Origin: Bacteroidales bacterium
GTDB lineage: Bacteria > Bacteroidota > Bacteroidia > Bacteroidales > F082
Length of the DNA stretch: 50,826 nucleotides
Assembly (NCBI GenBank): GCA_017965765.1
Contig: JAGCPJ010000012.1
Location: 1-50,826, forward strand
Reading direction: 5' to 3'
Below the pieces are notes generated by a model. The model searched no databases, was not told the origin of the DNA, and was given only the letters and a program-made list of their open reading frames with translations. Shown here in pieces: positions 31,215 through 39,622 of the stretch (positions are counted from its first letter, which is position 1; each line of letters starts with the position of its first letter). The translations under genes and the position numbers were made by a program.

Positions 31215-31725
31215 AAGGATCCTGGTTTTTGTTGGACTGTTGCTGCATCAGTTCAATACGCTTGAGGAACAGATGGTAGATCAGGATCAACATCACCGTG
31301 GTCAGGAACTCGCTGAAGAAGGGGTTCTCAGTCTGTTTCGAATAGATGAAGAACACACTGTTGATCAGGATCAGGAATTGGGCGATGGCGTACCAATGGA
31401 ATCCTTGCCGTTGCAACTTGAACATCTTGACCACGCCGACCATGGAACCGATATACAATATGAAGTTGAACAGGTAATACATCGGGTTGAGGTCCACCAT
31501 GAACCGCACCCGGTCCATGATGGCGGCCACATCGGCTTCGCTCATGTTGGCAAGAAACGGCTTTAAGGATTCCTCAAAAGCTCCTGAGGCCAGCATCTCG
31601 TTCATCATGGGCGTCCCGAAATAGAGGATGGGGGCGCTGGAAATGTTGAACAAGGCGTTGAGGAATGACAATACCAAGAGTATTGTCATTCCTACGGGAC
31701 GTCTTATGGGTTGCAATTCCATCAT
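31207..31725 (-). CDS. Unrecognised membrane protein downstream of hutH
   Basis: A 172-residue protein with about four membrane segments (VGMTILLVLSFLNALFNISS, MYYLFNFILYIGSMVGVVKM, WYAIAQFLILINSVFFIYS, FLTTVMLILIYHLFL). No family is recognised. The start at 31725 overlaps the hutH stop (ATGA), which supports it. Near the 5' end the coding sequence contains a perfect 14-bp inverted repeat with a five-base loop (31661-31693), spanning an internal in-frame ATG. It is likely expressed with hutH and with the next small membrane protein. Confidence 0.7.
   Translation of the reverse strand: MMELQPIRRPVGMTILLVLSFLNALFNISSAPILYFGTPMMNEMLASGAFEESLKPFLANMSEADVAAIMDRVRFMVDLNPMYYLFNFILYIGSMVGVVKMFKLQRQGFHWYAIAQFLILINSVFFIYSKQTENPFFSEFLTTVMLILIYHLFLKRIELMQQQSNKNQDPYV
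31661..31693 (-). repeat. Perfect 14-bp hairpin inside the 5' end of a coding region
   Basis: AGGAATGACAATAC (31661-31674), loop CAAGA, GTATTGTCATTCCT (31680-31693). It starts about 30 bases after the hutH stop codon on the minus strand. No T tract follows. Confidence 0.85.
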
Positions 31726-33233
31726 TTGTTTTTCAGGTCGTCAAAAGCGAGAGGATAGTTTTTCACGAAATCCACCGACTTGGCAATTTCGGTGTACATC
31801 ACTTTGTCCACGCGGACGAACTCCACGGTCTTGCGGTACTCGGCAACGAAGTTCTCAATGGTTTTGGAGGATTTCAGCGGACGGCGGAACTCCAGTGCCT
31901 GTGCGGCGTTGAGTAACTCGATGGCCAGCACTCTTTCAAGGTTCTCGGCGACACGCAGCGCCTTGGTGGCGGCATTGGCGCCCATGCTCACATGGTCTTC
32001 CTGACCTTGCGACGACTCGATGCTATCGACGGAAGCAGGTGTGCAGAGCTGCTTGCTTTGACTGACGATGGCAGCTGCAGCATATTGCGGAATCATGAAA
32101 CCGGAATTGAGGCCGGGCTCGGCAACAAGGAAGGAGGGGAGGTCGCGCTTACCACTGATCAGCTGATACACGCGGCGCTCGCTGATGTTGCCCAGCTCTG
32201 CCAAAGCGATGGCCAGGAAATCCAAAGTGATGGCCAGAGGCTGTCCGTGGAAGTTGCCGGCAGAAATGACGAGGTCCTCATCGGGGAAGATGGTCGGGTT
32301 GTCGGTGACGGCGTTGATCTCTTCGCTGAACACAGAGGCGACATAGTCGATGGCATCTTTGGAGGCACCATGGACTTGAGGCATGCAGCGGAACGAGTAG
32401 GGGTCTTGCACGTGCTTCTTCTCCCGTTTGATGAGCTGGCTGCCCTTCAGGAAATTGCGTACACGCTTGGCGGTGACGATCTGTCCGTTGTGGTGACGGA
32501 TCTGGTGCACCTGGTCGAAGAAAGGCTCGATGCGCCCGTCAAAGGCTTCCAGGGAGACACATCCGATCAAGTCGGCGAGATAGCTCAGACGGAAGGCCTT
32601 CAGCAGTACATAGGTGCCATAACTGCTCATGAACTGGGTGCCGTTGAGCAAGGCTAACCCTTCTTTCGACTGCAGGGTGATGGGCTTCCAACCGAACTTC
32701 TTGAGCACCTTCTGGGCTGGGACGATCTTGCCTTCGTAATGCACTTCGCCTAAACCGAGTAAAGGCAGCATCAGGTTGGCCAAAGGCGCCAAGTCGCCAG
32801 ATGCGCCTAAGGAGCCTTGGTTATAGACCACGGGCAACACGTCGTTGTTGAAGAAGTCGATCAAACGCTGCACAGTGATGACCTGAACGCCGCTATTGCC
32901 GTAGCTAAGGCTCTGCACCTTCAACAAAAGCATCAGGCGGATGATCTCTTCGGGTACCATCTCGCCGGTGCCGCAGGCATGCGACATCACGAGGTTTTTC
33001 TGCAAGGTGCTCAAGTCTTCCTTCGAGATGCTGTGGTCACACAAGGAACCAAAGCCGGTAGTCACACCGTAGATAGGCTTCTCAGGGTTCTCCATCTTCT
33101 TGTCGAGGTAATCACGGCAATGCTGGATGCGTTGGATGGCCTCATCGGAAAGGGCGAGCTTGTAGCCCTGGGTAAGGATTTCGTTGACTTGTTTGAATGT
33201 AAGCTCTTTGGAGCTGATGTAATGGGTTTTCAT
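31722..33233 (-). CDS. hutH: Histidine ammonia-lyase
   Basis: HutH deaminates L-histidine to urocanate, the first step of histidine breakdown. The 503-residue length is normal. The MIO cofactor forms from Ala144-Ser145-Gly146 in GSLGASGDLAPLANL. Other family motifs are YGVTTGFGSL (Tyr55, Gly56), and QDPYSFRCMPQVHGA in the middle. No hutU, hutI or ftcD lies nearby. It sits between hisS (6 bases upstream) and a small membrane protein (ATGA overlap), an odd pairing of histidine activation and degradation. A related aromatic-amino-acid lyase cannot be fully excluded, but the motif set favours histidine. Confidence 0.92.
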   Translation of the reverse strand: MKTHYISSKELTFKQVNEILTQGYKLALSDEAIQRIQHCRDYLDKKMENPEKPIYGVTTGFGSLCDHSISKEDLSTLQKNLVMSHACGTGEMVPEEIIRLMLLLKVQSLSYGNSGVQVITVQRLIDFFNNDVLPVVYNQGSLGASGDLAPLANLMLPLLGLGEVHYEGKIVPAQKVLKKFGWKPITLQSKEGLALLNGTQFMSSYGTYVLLKAFRLSYLADLIGCVSLEAFDGRIEPFFDQVHQIRHHNGQIVTAKRVRNFLKGSQLIKREKKHVQDPYSFRCMPQVHGASKDAIDYVASVFSEEINAVTDNPTIFPDEDLVISAGNFHGQPLAITLDFLAIALAELGNISERRVYQLISGKRDLPSFLVAEPGLNSGFMIPQYAAAAIVSQSKQLCTPASVDSIESSQGQEDHVSMGANAATKALRVAENLERVLAIELLNAAQALEFRRPLKSSKTIENFVAEYRKTVEFVRVDKVMYTEIAKSVDFVKNYPLAFDDLKNK

Positions 33234-33239
33234 GCTATC

Positions 33240-34598
33240 TTATTTTAATATTGTTTCTACCAGTTGGTTTGCGTTCACGGTCTCTTGTTTGCCTTCTTTC
33301 ATCCATTTCACGGTGAATTTCTGTTCTGCGACTTCAGTCTCGCCAGCGATGACGACAACGGGGATGCCGCGTTGGTCAGCGTATTTCATCTGTTTCTGGA
33401 TCTTGGCGGCATCGGGATAGATCTCCGCGTTGATGCCGTGCTTCCTGACTTGATTGAGGTATTTCAAGCAGTACCGCTCTTCGTTCTTCCCGAAGTTGAG
33501 GAAGATGACCTGGGTGCTTTCCGACATGGTCTCGGGGAAGAGCTTGAGCCCTTCCAGTACATCGTAGATGCGGTCGGCACCAAAGCTGATGCCCACGCCG
33601 GAAACATTGGGCAGACCGAAGATGCCGGTGAGGTTGTCATAACGTCCGCCACCCGAGATGCTGCCCATGGGGAAGTCCTTGGCCTTCACTTCGAAGATGG
33701 CTCCAGTGTAGTAGTTAAGGCCTCTGGCCAGCGTGAGGTCGAGCTCGGTATCGATGCTCAATTCCATGTCATCGATGTAGTCAAAGAGTGTCTCCAATTC
33801 TTCAATGCCTTTCTGACCCACTTCGTTGTTGAGCAACGGCTTCAGTTGGGCCAGTTTCTCTCGGGTGTCGCCCTTCATGAAGAGGATGGGCTGCAGCTTC
33901 TCAATGGCTTCGGGTTCCAGTCCCTTCTCGGCGAGTTCCGCATTGACGGCTTCGATGCCGATCTTGTCGAGCTTGTCGATGGCCACGGTGATGTCCACCA
34001 AAGCGTCCGACTTGCCGATGTATTCAGCGATGCCTGCCAATACCTTGCGGTTGTTTATTTTTAATATAACGTTGATTTTCAGATTGTTGAATACGTCATT
34101 GACGATGTTGACCAACTCGGCCTCATTCAAGAGGGAGTTGCTGCCAATGATATCGACATCGCACTGGCAGAATTCGCGGTAACGGCCTTTTTGGGGACGG
34201 TCGGCGCGCCACACGGGTTGGATCTGGTAGCGCTTGAAAGGGAAAGCGATTTGGTCGCGGTACATCGTCACAAAGCGAGCGAAAGGCACGGTGAGGTCGT
34301 AACGCAAGCCTTTTTCCGTGATTTTGTTGGCCAATTTCAGCGACTCAAACGGGGTGCCGTCCTGAGGGATGCCTGACAGGAAGTCGCCTGAGTTGAGGAT
34401 GCGGAACAACAGTTTGTCGCCTTCCTCGCCGTATTTGCCGAGCAGGGTGCTAAGGTTTTCCATCGAAGGGGTCTCGATGGGCAGGAAACCATAGCGTTTG
34501 AAGACGCTCTTGATGGTGTCGAAGATATAGTTGCGTCGCACCATGACTTCGGGGAGGAAGTCGCGGGTGCCTTTGGGGATCGAGGGTTTCTGTGCCAT
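33240..34598 (-). CDS. hisS: Histidyl-tRNA synthetase
   Basis: HisS charges tRNA-His. The 452-residue class II synthetase has motif 1 near the N-terminus ([20 protein letters not shown]), motif 2 ([20 protein letters not shown]), the HisA-type motif [17 protein letters not shown], and motif 3 ([16 protein letters not shown]). The anticodon-binding domain occupies the last ~100 residues ([20 protein letters not shown]). Everything is in the usual order and length. It lies 11 bases after the MBL-fold gene and 6 bases before hutH, all on the minus strand, so one transcript is likely. Confidence 0.95.
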   Translation of the reverse strand: MAQKPSIPKGTRDFLPEVMVRRNYIFDTIKSVFKRYGFLPIETPSMENLSTLLGKYGEEGDKLLFRILNSGDFLSGIPQDGTPFESLKLANKITEKGLRYDLTVPFARFVTMYRDQIAFPFKRYQIQPVWRADRPQKGRYREFCQCDVDIIGSNSLLNEAELVNIVNDVFNNLKINVILKINNRKVLAGIAEYIGKSDALVDITVAIDKLDKIGIEAVNAELAEKGLEPEAIEKLQPILFMKGDTREKLAQLKPLLNNEVGQKGIEELETLFDYIDDMELSIDTELDLTLARGLNYYTGAIFEVKAKDFPMGSISGGGRYDNLTGIFGLPNVSGVGISFGADRIYDVLEGLKLFPETMSESTQVIFLNFGKNEERYCLKYLNQVRKHGINAEIYPDAAKIQKQMKYADQRGIPVVVIAGETEVAEQKFTVKWMKEGKQETVNANQLVETILK

Positions 34599-34609
34599 AA
34601 GCTTAGGGT

Positions 34610-36019
34610 TTAGAGTTCAAAGGTTTCGCCGGGTTCGGGGATGACGAGGTTTTCCCAGCCTTCTTTCCGCAACACGCGTTTGTAGTATTGTAACGCATCA
34701 GGGTCGCCATGGACCAAGAAAGTCTTCTTGATTTTGCTGGGGTCTTGGCATTTCAGGTAATCGACCAACTCATGATAGTCACCGTGTCCGCTGAAGGCAT
34801 CGATGGAGTAGATGTCGGCGGCTACGGTGTATTCATTGCCGAAGATGGAGATGGTCTCGGGACGGGGATCGGCCAACAGTCTTGCCCCTAAAGTCTCGGG
34901 GGAGCAATAGCCGATGGCCAGGATGGTGTTATTGGGGTTGGAGATGCTGTTGGCGATGTGATGCTTGATACGTCCCGCCTCCATCATGCCCGAGGCGGAG
35001 ATGATGATGCAGGGCTCTTTGCGGGCGTTCAATGCCTTTGATGCGTTGACGTCACGGATGAAGGTTAGGCTGTTGAAGCCGAAGGGGTCGGGGTCGTATT
35101 CAATGACGTTCTTCACCTCGTCGTTGAACAGGTTGACGTGCAGGCGGAAGATCTCGGTGGCGTTGACCGCCAAGGGGCTGTCCACGAATACCGGAATCTT
35201 CTCCGGAAGTTTGCCTTCGTTATAGAAATTGTTCAGCAGATAGACGATTTCCTGGGTGCGGCTTACCGCGAAGGAAGGAATAATCAATTTGCCTCTTTTT
35301 TCTACACAAGTATGGTAAATGATATCTAAGAGTTCTTGCTCGGCATTGCTTCGGTCGCTGTGGAGCCTGTTGCCGTAGGTGGCTTCGGTGATGAGATAGT
35401 CGCAGTGCGGGAAGGGCTCTGGTGAGCGGAGCAGGTAGTTGTACTCGCGCCCGATGTCACCCGTGTAGGCGATGCGTGTCATCTCGCCGCCCTCGTCGAT
35501 TTCAATGGTGGCGCAACCGCTACCCAGGAGGTGACCGGTGTTGTTGAACTTGACCTTGATGTTGTTGTCGAGAAACACATAATGGTTGTAAGCCACACTC
35601 AGGAACAGGTCCATGCTCTCACGGGCGTCTTTCTCCGTATAGATGGGCTCTAATGCGGGGAGTCCTTGTTTACGGCGTTTTTTGTTGAACCACTCCATAT
35701 CGTTTTCCTGGATGAAGCCGCTGTCGGGCAACATGATGTTGCAGAGATCGCGTGTGGCGTCTGTGCAGACGACTTGTCCCCTGAATCCGTTTTTATAGAA
35801 ATAGGGAATCAAACCGCAGTGGTCGATGTGTGCATGGGTGAGGATGATGTAATCCACCTCTTTGGGATCAACCATCGTATTGCGGTTGGCTGCGTCGGTC
35901 TCCAAGCCTTTGCCTTGGAACATACCGCAGTCGAGCAGGATCTTCTTCCCGTGGTCTGTAGTGATAAGGTGCTTACTTCCAGTGACTTCCTTGGCTGCAC
36001 CGATAAATTTGATCTTCAT
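34610..36019 (-). CDS. MBL-fold beta-CASP RNA-processing-type hydrolase
   Basis: The start at 36019 ([15 protein letters not shown]) gives 469 residues; an in-frame ATG at 36091 lies upstream of the promoter and inside the neighbour's terminator, so it is rejected. The metallo-beta-lactamase motif HxHxDH is His62-Ala-His64-Ile-Asp66-His67. Further motifs are [26 protein letters not shown], the beta-CASP segment [16 protein letters not shown] and the C-terminal [14 protein letters not shown] and FLVHGDP. This matches the archaeal-CPSF/YSH1-like bacterial proteins, usually RNA nucleases. The natural substrate is unknown. It heads the run with hisS and hutH and has an exact promoter at 36045-36077. 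Confidence 0.92.
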   Translation of the reverse strand: MKIKFIGAAKEVTGSKHLITTDHGKKILLDCGMFQGKGLETDAANRNTMVDPKEVDYIILTHAHIDHCGLIPYFYKNGFRGQVVCTDATRDLCNIMLPDSGFIQENDMEWFNKKRRKQGLPALEPIYTEKDARESMDLFLSVAYNHYVFLDNNIKVKFNNTGHLLGSGCATIEIDEGGEMTRIAYTGDIGREYNYLLRSPEPFPHCDYLITEATYGNRLHSDRSNAEQELLDIIYHTCVEKRGKLIIPSFAVSRTQEIVYLLNNFYNEGKLPEKIPVFVDSPLAVNATEIFRLHVNLFNDEVKNVIEYDPDPFGFNSLTFIRDVNASKALNARKEPCIIISASGMMEAGRIKHHIANSISNPNNTILAIGYCSPETLGARLLADPRPETISIFGNEYTVAADIYSIDAFSGHGDYHELVDYLKCQDPSKIKKTFLVHGDPDALQYYKRVLRKEGWENLVIPEPGETFEL

Positions 36020-36044
36020 GGAAAGCCTATTTGGATTATTACCA

Positions 36045-36077
36045 CAAAGATAGAAATAATTCTCAATCAAGCACAAA
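36045..36077 (-). promoter_or_regulatory. Promoter of the MBL-fold gene, -33 within the upstream terminator's A/T tract
   Basis: On the minus strand TTTG (36077-36074), 21 bases, then TATCTTTG (36052-36045). The -33 element is made by the end of the T tract of the preceding gene's terminator. Confidence 0.75.
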
Positions 36078-36104
36078 AAAAATCCCGCCATTACTGACGG
36101 GATT
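36075..36104 (-). terminator. Terminator of the downstream gingipain-like gene
   Basis: On the minus strand AATCCCGTC pairs with GGCGGGATT (one internal mismatch) around a six-base loop at 36104-36081, followed by a run of T. It begins 24 bases after the protease stop codon. Confidence 0.85.
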
Positions 36105-36127
36105 CTTTGTTTGAAACGTTGTGTCGG

Positions 36128-39100
36128 TTATTCGACAACGACTTTCTGGGTGTTCACCTGGGTGCCCGTGGTGAGACGCAGGAAGTAGATGCCCTTAGGC
36201 ATTTCGCTGACGTTGATCGACTGGGCGCCACGGCCGTTGCCGCTAGCCATCTCCTGACCCATGCCATTGTAAAGGACATAGCTGTACTCGGTGTTGCCAT
36301 TAATAAACAAGGTGCTGTTCACCGGGTTGGGATAGACGCTGACCTTGCCGCTGGCCTCTTCAACTGCGAGGATGTTTTCCTCAGTGGTGAGGCATTCTGC
36401 ATCAGATTCGCCATCGTTATACACAGCGCTGACGCAGAAGGTGACGATGGACTCATCGGCCAGTTCCTCAGTGTAAACGGGTTCCATCAACTGAGCAATT
36501 TCGACGCCATTGCGGGTGACACTGTAGTATTCAAAACCTTTCTCGCTGACGGGATCCCAGGTCAGGGTGAAGAGGTGATCGGAAACCTCGTAGGAGAGGT
36601 TCTGGATGGGATCGTAGGTAACTACCACGGATGAACCTCCGCAGTTGCAATCGAATTCATAGCTCCAGCTGGCGGACAGGTTGTTGGCCGAGGTAATGGG
36701 TGTGCCGTCTTCATAATGGACGGTGAAGGAGCACTCAGTGGTCCAGCTACCGTTGATCCAGCCTAATGTGACATGGACGCCACTGCCGATCTCAAGGGTG
36801 TAAGAAGCCATGTTGCCACTCTCGATGGTGAGTTGTTGCGTGGGGGTGCCATCGTCAAAGCTGACAGTCAGCTTGTTGCCGTTCCATCCGTCGCCGTAGG
36901 AGTCAACGAGGTCAAAGACCACATTGCAGCTGTTGCGCAAAACCACTTCATTCTCAGTACCAGTCACATCATCGGCATACATGTTGACAACGATGGTCAA
37001 AGACTCGGTGGCAGGGCAGTTCTCGTCGATGTGGATGGTGAAATGGCAGTTGGAAAGACCTTCCGGATCAAGTGTTCCAACATAGACAGAGTCGGTAACC
37101 ATGGTGATGTATTCACTTTCAGCATGGATCACAGCGTAGGCGTTGCTGGCTGCGTAGTGACCGACATTCTTGAAGGAGGATCTCAGGGTAACATCCTCAC
37201 CGGGGGTGAAGGTGCCGGCCCAATTGGTGCCTTCGTAGCTCAGCACGGCTTTGGCAGCGGTGATTCTGGCTTTGCCAGTCCAAACAGCATCGCCACAGGT
37301 CATGGTGACGTCGATTTGGAATTTGTCGCCGTCGGAGACGCTCGGATCAAGCATGAAGCTGAAAGCATTCTCCAAGGTGATGGACTCACCAGCAGCCAGG
37401 ACGCCGAATTCGGCGTTGCCGTTGACAATCTGCAGCAGAGGATCTTCGCAGGAAATGCTGATCGTGGTGGTTCCAACAGTAGGATCGGCACCAACATTGG
37501 TAAAGCTCATGCTCATGCTGACTTCTTGGTTAACCGGAGCAGCATCGGGAGTGAACTCAGCCACGGAGACGAAAGCGCCTTCGGAGGGGAGAACCTCAAT
37601 GGGGCTGATGTAGGTGACCTTGTTGTAACCCATGATGACGAGGTTGTAGGTACCCACGGTGCTGAGGGCATTGAAGTGGAGCTCGACTTCGCCATCGACC
37701 AGGTAGTCGGAAGCGATGACTTCACCTTCTTCATTGGACAAGGTGACGATACCGAAGTTGGCATCAGTGCTGATGGTGCAGGCATCCATGCCGATCATCA
37801 GTGTGGAGGGGTTCATGGAGACTTCCATTTCCACAGGATTGTCGCTTCTCATCATCGTGGACGGGTCAGCGAAGTTGATCCAAGTGTTGTGGGTGGAACC
37901 GTTGTCTGACGGGTGAGCGTCCAAGATCTTCATGTTGCCGTTTTCAGCCATACCGCCAATGGTGTGGTGGAATTGGTCGAGGTTGCGCCATTCCGTGAAG
38001 ATGGCGATCATCTCGTCCTGACCGGTCATAGGAGGTGTCCAGGGTTGTGAAATCCAGCTGAACATGCCGCCGAGAGCGCCGGTGGGGGCGCCTGTGGCAT
38101 TGTTGGTGGCGCGTAGCCAGGCCTCACCGAAGCAAGTGCCGTCGAACTGGCCGTTGTTGCAGGCCACGGAGATGACGTAAGGCCACATATAGTCGTTGGT
38201 CAGTGCATTCACATTGCTGTTGCTGTAGTTGGCCACTGCCCAGCTGGTCTGTGAACCGTGGTTGCAGTAGTTGACGATGCTGACACCAGCATTGAGGTCG
38301 GCGCTGATGGCGCCAGCACTGGTGCCGCCGCCGACACCGCTGTATTGCTGTGAAACGGCCTCATAGGTGTAGTGGAGCAGGGTGTCGCGGATGTAGTCCA
38401 CGTGTACATAGTCGGCTTCACCGCCCATGTGACCGCTACCAGCACCTTCATTGGCACCGACGCCTAAACCTTTGTTGAGCCAAGTCAAACCGGCAGGCAT
38501 GTCTCTTTCATAATACAAAACCTTGTTCACCTGAGTCTCGGCATCCGTGATATTGTTGCAGGAGAAACGGCCGACAAATGCTTCGCAGTAGTTGTCGGTG
38601 CCTTCCAGCATACCATACCAGTTGTCGGAACGGCCATTGCTCATGGAATGCGAAGTCACATCAGAGAGGTCGCCAACGAGAAGGATGAATTCGAGGTTGT
38701 CGTTTTCATACAGGTTTTGGATATAGTTCTTGATCTGGGTGTCATTGTTGCTTCCGATTTCGCTGATGGTTACCAGCGTGCAGGGACGGCCAGACATGTT
38801 CTTCCATGCTACCAGGGGCTGCATGGCATCCGCATACTGGTCAGCAGCGACAACGAGCATCGAGCCGGCGTCAGAGACAAACGTGTATTTCGCCTCGGTA
38901 GCGCCGAAGTTGATGAAATGGCGGTTATATGATGCCTTGAACTCGGGATCCACCTTCATGGTGTTGCTCTTACGGGAGGCTTTCTGATTCAAACCATTGT
39001 CGCTGACCTTGGCCATCTCGATGGTCATATGGTCATACACACGCAGGGTCTTGGTCACAGGGTTGTAGGCGAAAGGACGGACCATGATGTTTTGGCCACG

Positions 39101-39559
39101 GAAGTCACGATAAATGTAAGGAGCCTCGAGATAAGCTTGTGTAGCTGGATAGAAGGCGTCCTGTTGATACATCGCACCATAGGTGTAAGTCACATCGTTG
39201 GGGTTGATCTGGCGGCTGAAGTTGCCTTTGGAAGGCGCGATGCTGACATTGGTGTAATCCGTATAATCGGCATTGATGACGTTGACGGTCATTTCAGCAC
39301 GGTCGCCGATGATTGCCGGGATGGGGAACATCGGGAGGTCAGGGGCACCAGCCTCAAGCATGGCGTACATGCCAGGGGCACTGATGATCAGCTGCTCACC
39401 TTGAGGGGTCTGGACGCGGGTGGTGTTGTAGCCGTTGAGCTGTACTTCGACGACAATGCGTTCTTCAGAGCTGGAGATCAGCTTGGTTTGAGGGCCTTTT
39501 TGAGCAAAACCACTTCCCACGAGGAGAAGGGCAAGCATGAGAAATAAGGTTTTTTTCAT
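36128..39559 (-). CDS. Gingipain-like C25 cysteine protease with T9SS sorting domain (copy A)
   Basis: A predicted secreted protease of 1,143 residues. The signal peptide is 1-20 (ending GSGFAQ). A propeptide-like region follows to ~220. The C25 catalytic domain spans ~230-560, with His434 (NYCNHGSQTSW) and Cys467 (ISVACNNGQFDGTCFGEAW). Then come an Ig-like domain (~575-660) and CARDB-like beta domains, then a module with the motif LVDSYGDGWNGNKLTVSF. A fibronectin-III-like domain precedes the C-terminal sorting domain (VSVYPNPVNSTLFI, MPKGIYFLRLTTG, ending KVVVE). It should be exported by T9SS and attached to the surface. The preceding gene on the same strand is a paralogue with near-identical C-terminal coding DNA. 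Specificity is not predictable. Confidence 0.93.
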   Translation of the reverse strand: MKKTLFLMLALLLVGSGFAQKGPQTKLISSSEERIVVEVQLNGYNTTRVQTPQGEQLIISAPGMYAMLEAGAPDLPMFPIPAIIGDRAEMTVNVINADYTDYTNVSIAPSKGNFSRQINPNDVTYTYGAMYQQDAFYPATQAYLEAPYIYRDFRGQNIMVRPFAYNPVTKTLRVYDHMTIEMAKVSDNGLNQKASRKSNTMKVDPEFKASYNRHFINFGATEAKYTFVSDAGSMLVVAADQYADAMQPLVAWKNMSGRPCTLVTISEIGSNNDTQIKNYIQNLYENDNLEFILLVGDLSDVTSHSMSNGRSDNWYGMLEGTDNYCEAFVGRFSCNNITDAETQVNKVLYYERDMPAGLTWLNKGLGVGANEGAGSGHMGGEADYVHVDYIRDTLLHYTYEAVSQQYSGVGGGTSAGAISADLNAGVSIVNYCNHGSQTSWAVANYSNSNVNALTNDYMWPYVISVACNNGQFDGTCFGEAWLRATNNATGAPTGALGGMFSWISQPWTPPMTGQDEMIAIFTEWRNLDQFHHTIGGMAENGNMKILDAHPSDNGSTHNTWINFADPSTMMRSDNPVEMEVSMNPSTLMIGMDACTISTDANFGIVTLSNEEGEVIASDYLVDGEVELHFNALSTVGTYNLVIMGYNKVTYISPIEVLPSEGAFVSVAEFTPDAAPVNQEVSMSMSFTNVGADPTVGTTTISISCEDPLLQIVNGNAEFGVLAAGESITLENAFSFMLDPSVSDGDKFQIDVTMTCGDAVWTGKARITAAKAVLSYEGTNWAGTFTPGEDVTLRSSFKNVGHYAASNAYAVIHAESEYITMVTDSVYVGTLDPEGLSNCHFTIHIDENCPATESLTIVVNMYADDVTGTENEVVLRNSCNVVFDLVDSYGDGWNGNKLTVSFDDGTPTQQLTIESGNMASYTLEIGSGVHVTLGWINGSWTTECSFTVHYEDGTPITSANNLSASWSYEFDCNCGGSSVVVTYDPIQNLSYEVSDHLFTLTWDPVSEKGFEYYSVTRNGVEIAQLMEPVYTEELADESIVTFCVSAVYNDGESDAECLTTEENILAVEEASGKVSVYPNPVNSTLFINGNTEYSYVLYNGMGQEMASGNGRGAQSINVSEMPKGIYFLRLTTGTQVNTQKVVVE

Positions 39560-39590
39560 TGTTTAAGTCAGGGTTTTTTATTTGAAACCA

Positions 39591-39612
39591 AGGGGGCGGA
39601 GGTCCGCCCCCT
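39591..39612. terminator. Strong GC-rich hairpin between the two proteases
   Basis: AGGGGGCGGA (39591-39600) pairs perfectly with TCCGCCCCCT (39603-39612). It starts about 10 bases after the stop of the upstream protease gene (minus strand). No T tract directly follows, so it may slow RNA decay or only partly terminate, instead of being a classical terminator. Confidence 0.6.
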
Positions 39613-39622
39613 AAAACTGTAA

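Noticed and set aside
36020-36091. Upstream in-frame start for the MBL-fold protein (24 extra residues)
   Set aside because: It would lie upstream of the promoter and within the preceding terminator; [15 protein letters not shown] is the canonical beginning.
36773-37909. Open frame of 378 codons on the plus strand opposite protease copy A
   Set aside because: The protease has clear homology, signal peptide and sorting domain. The antisense frame has a shadow-type composition only. The same holds for 39641-40951 and 41018-42253.
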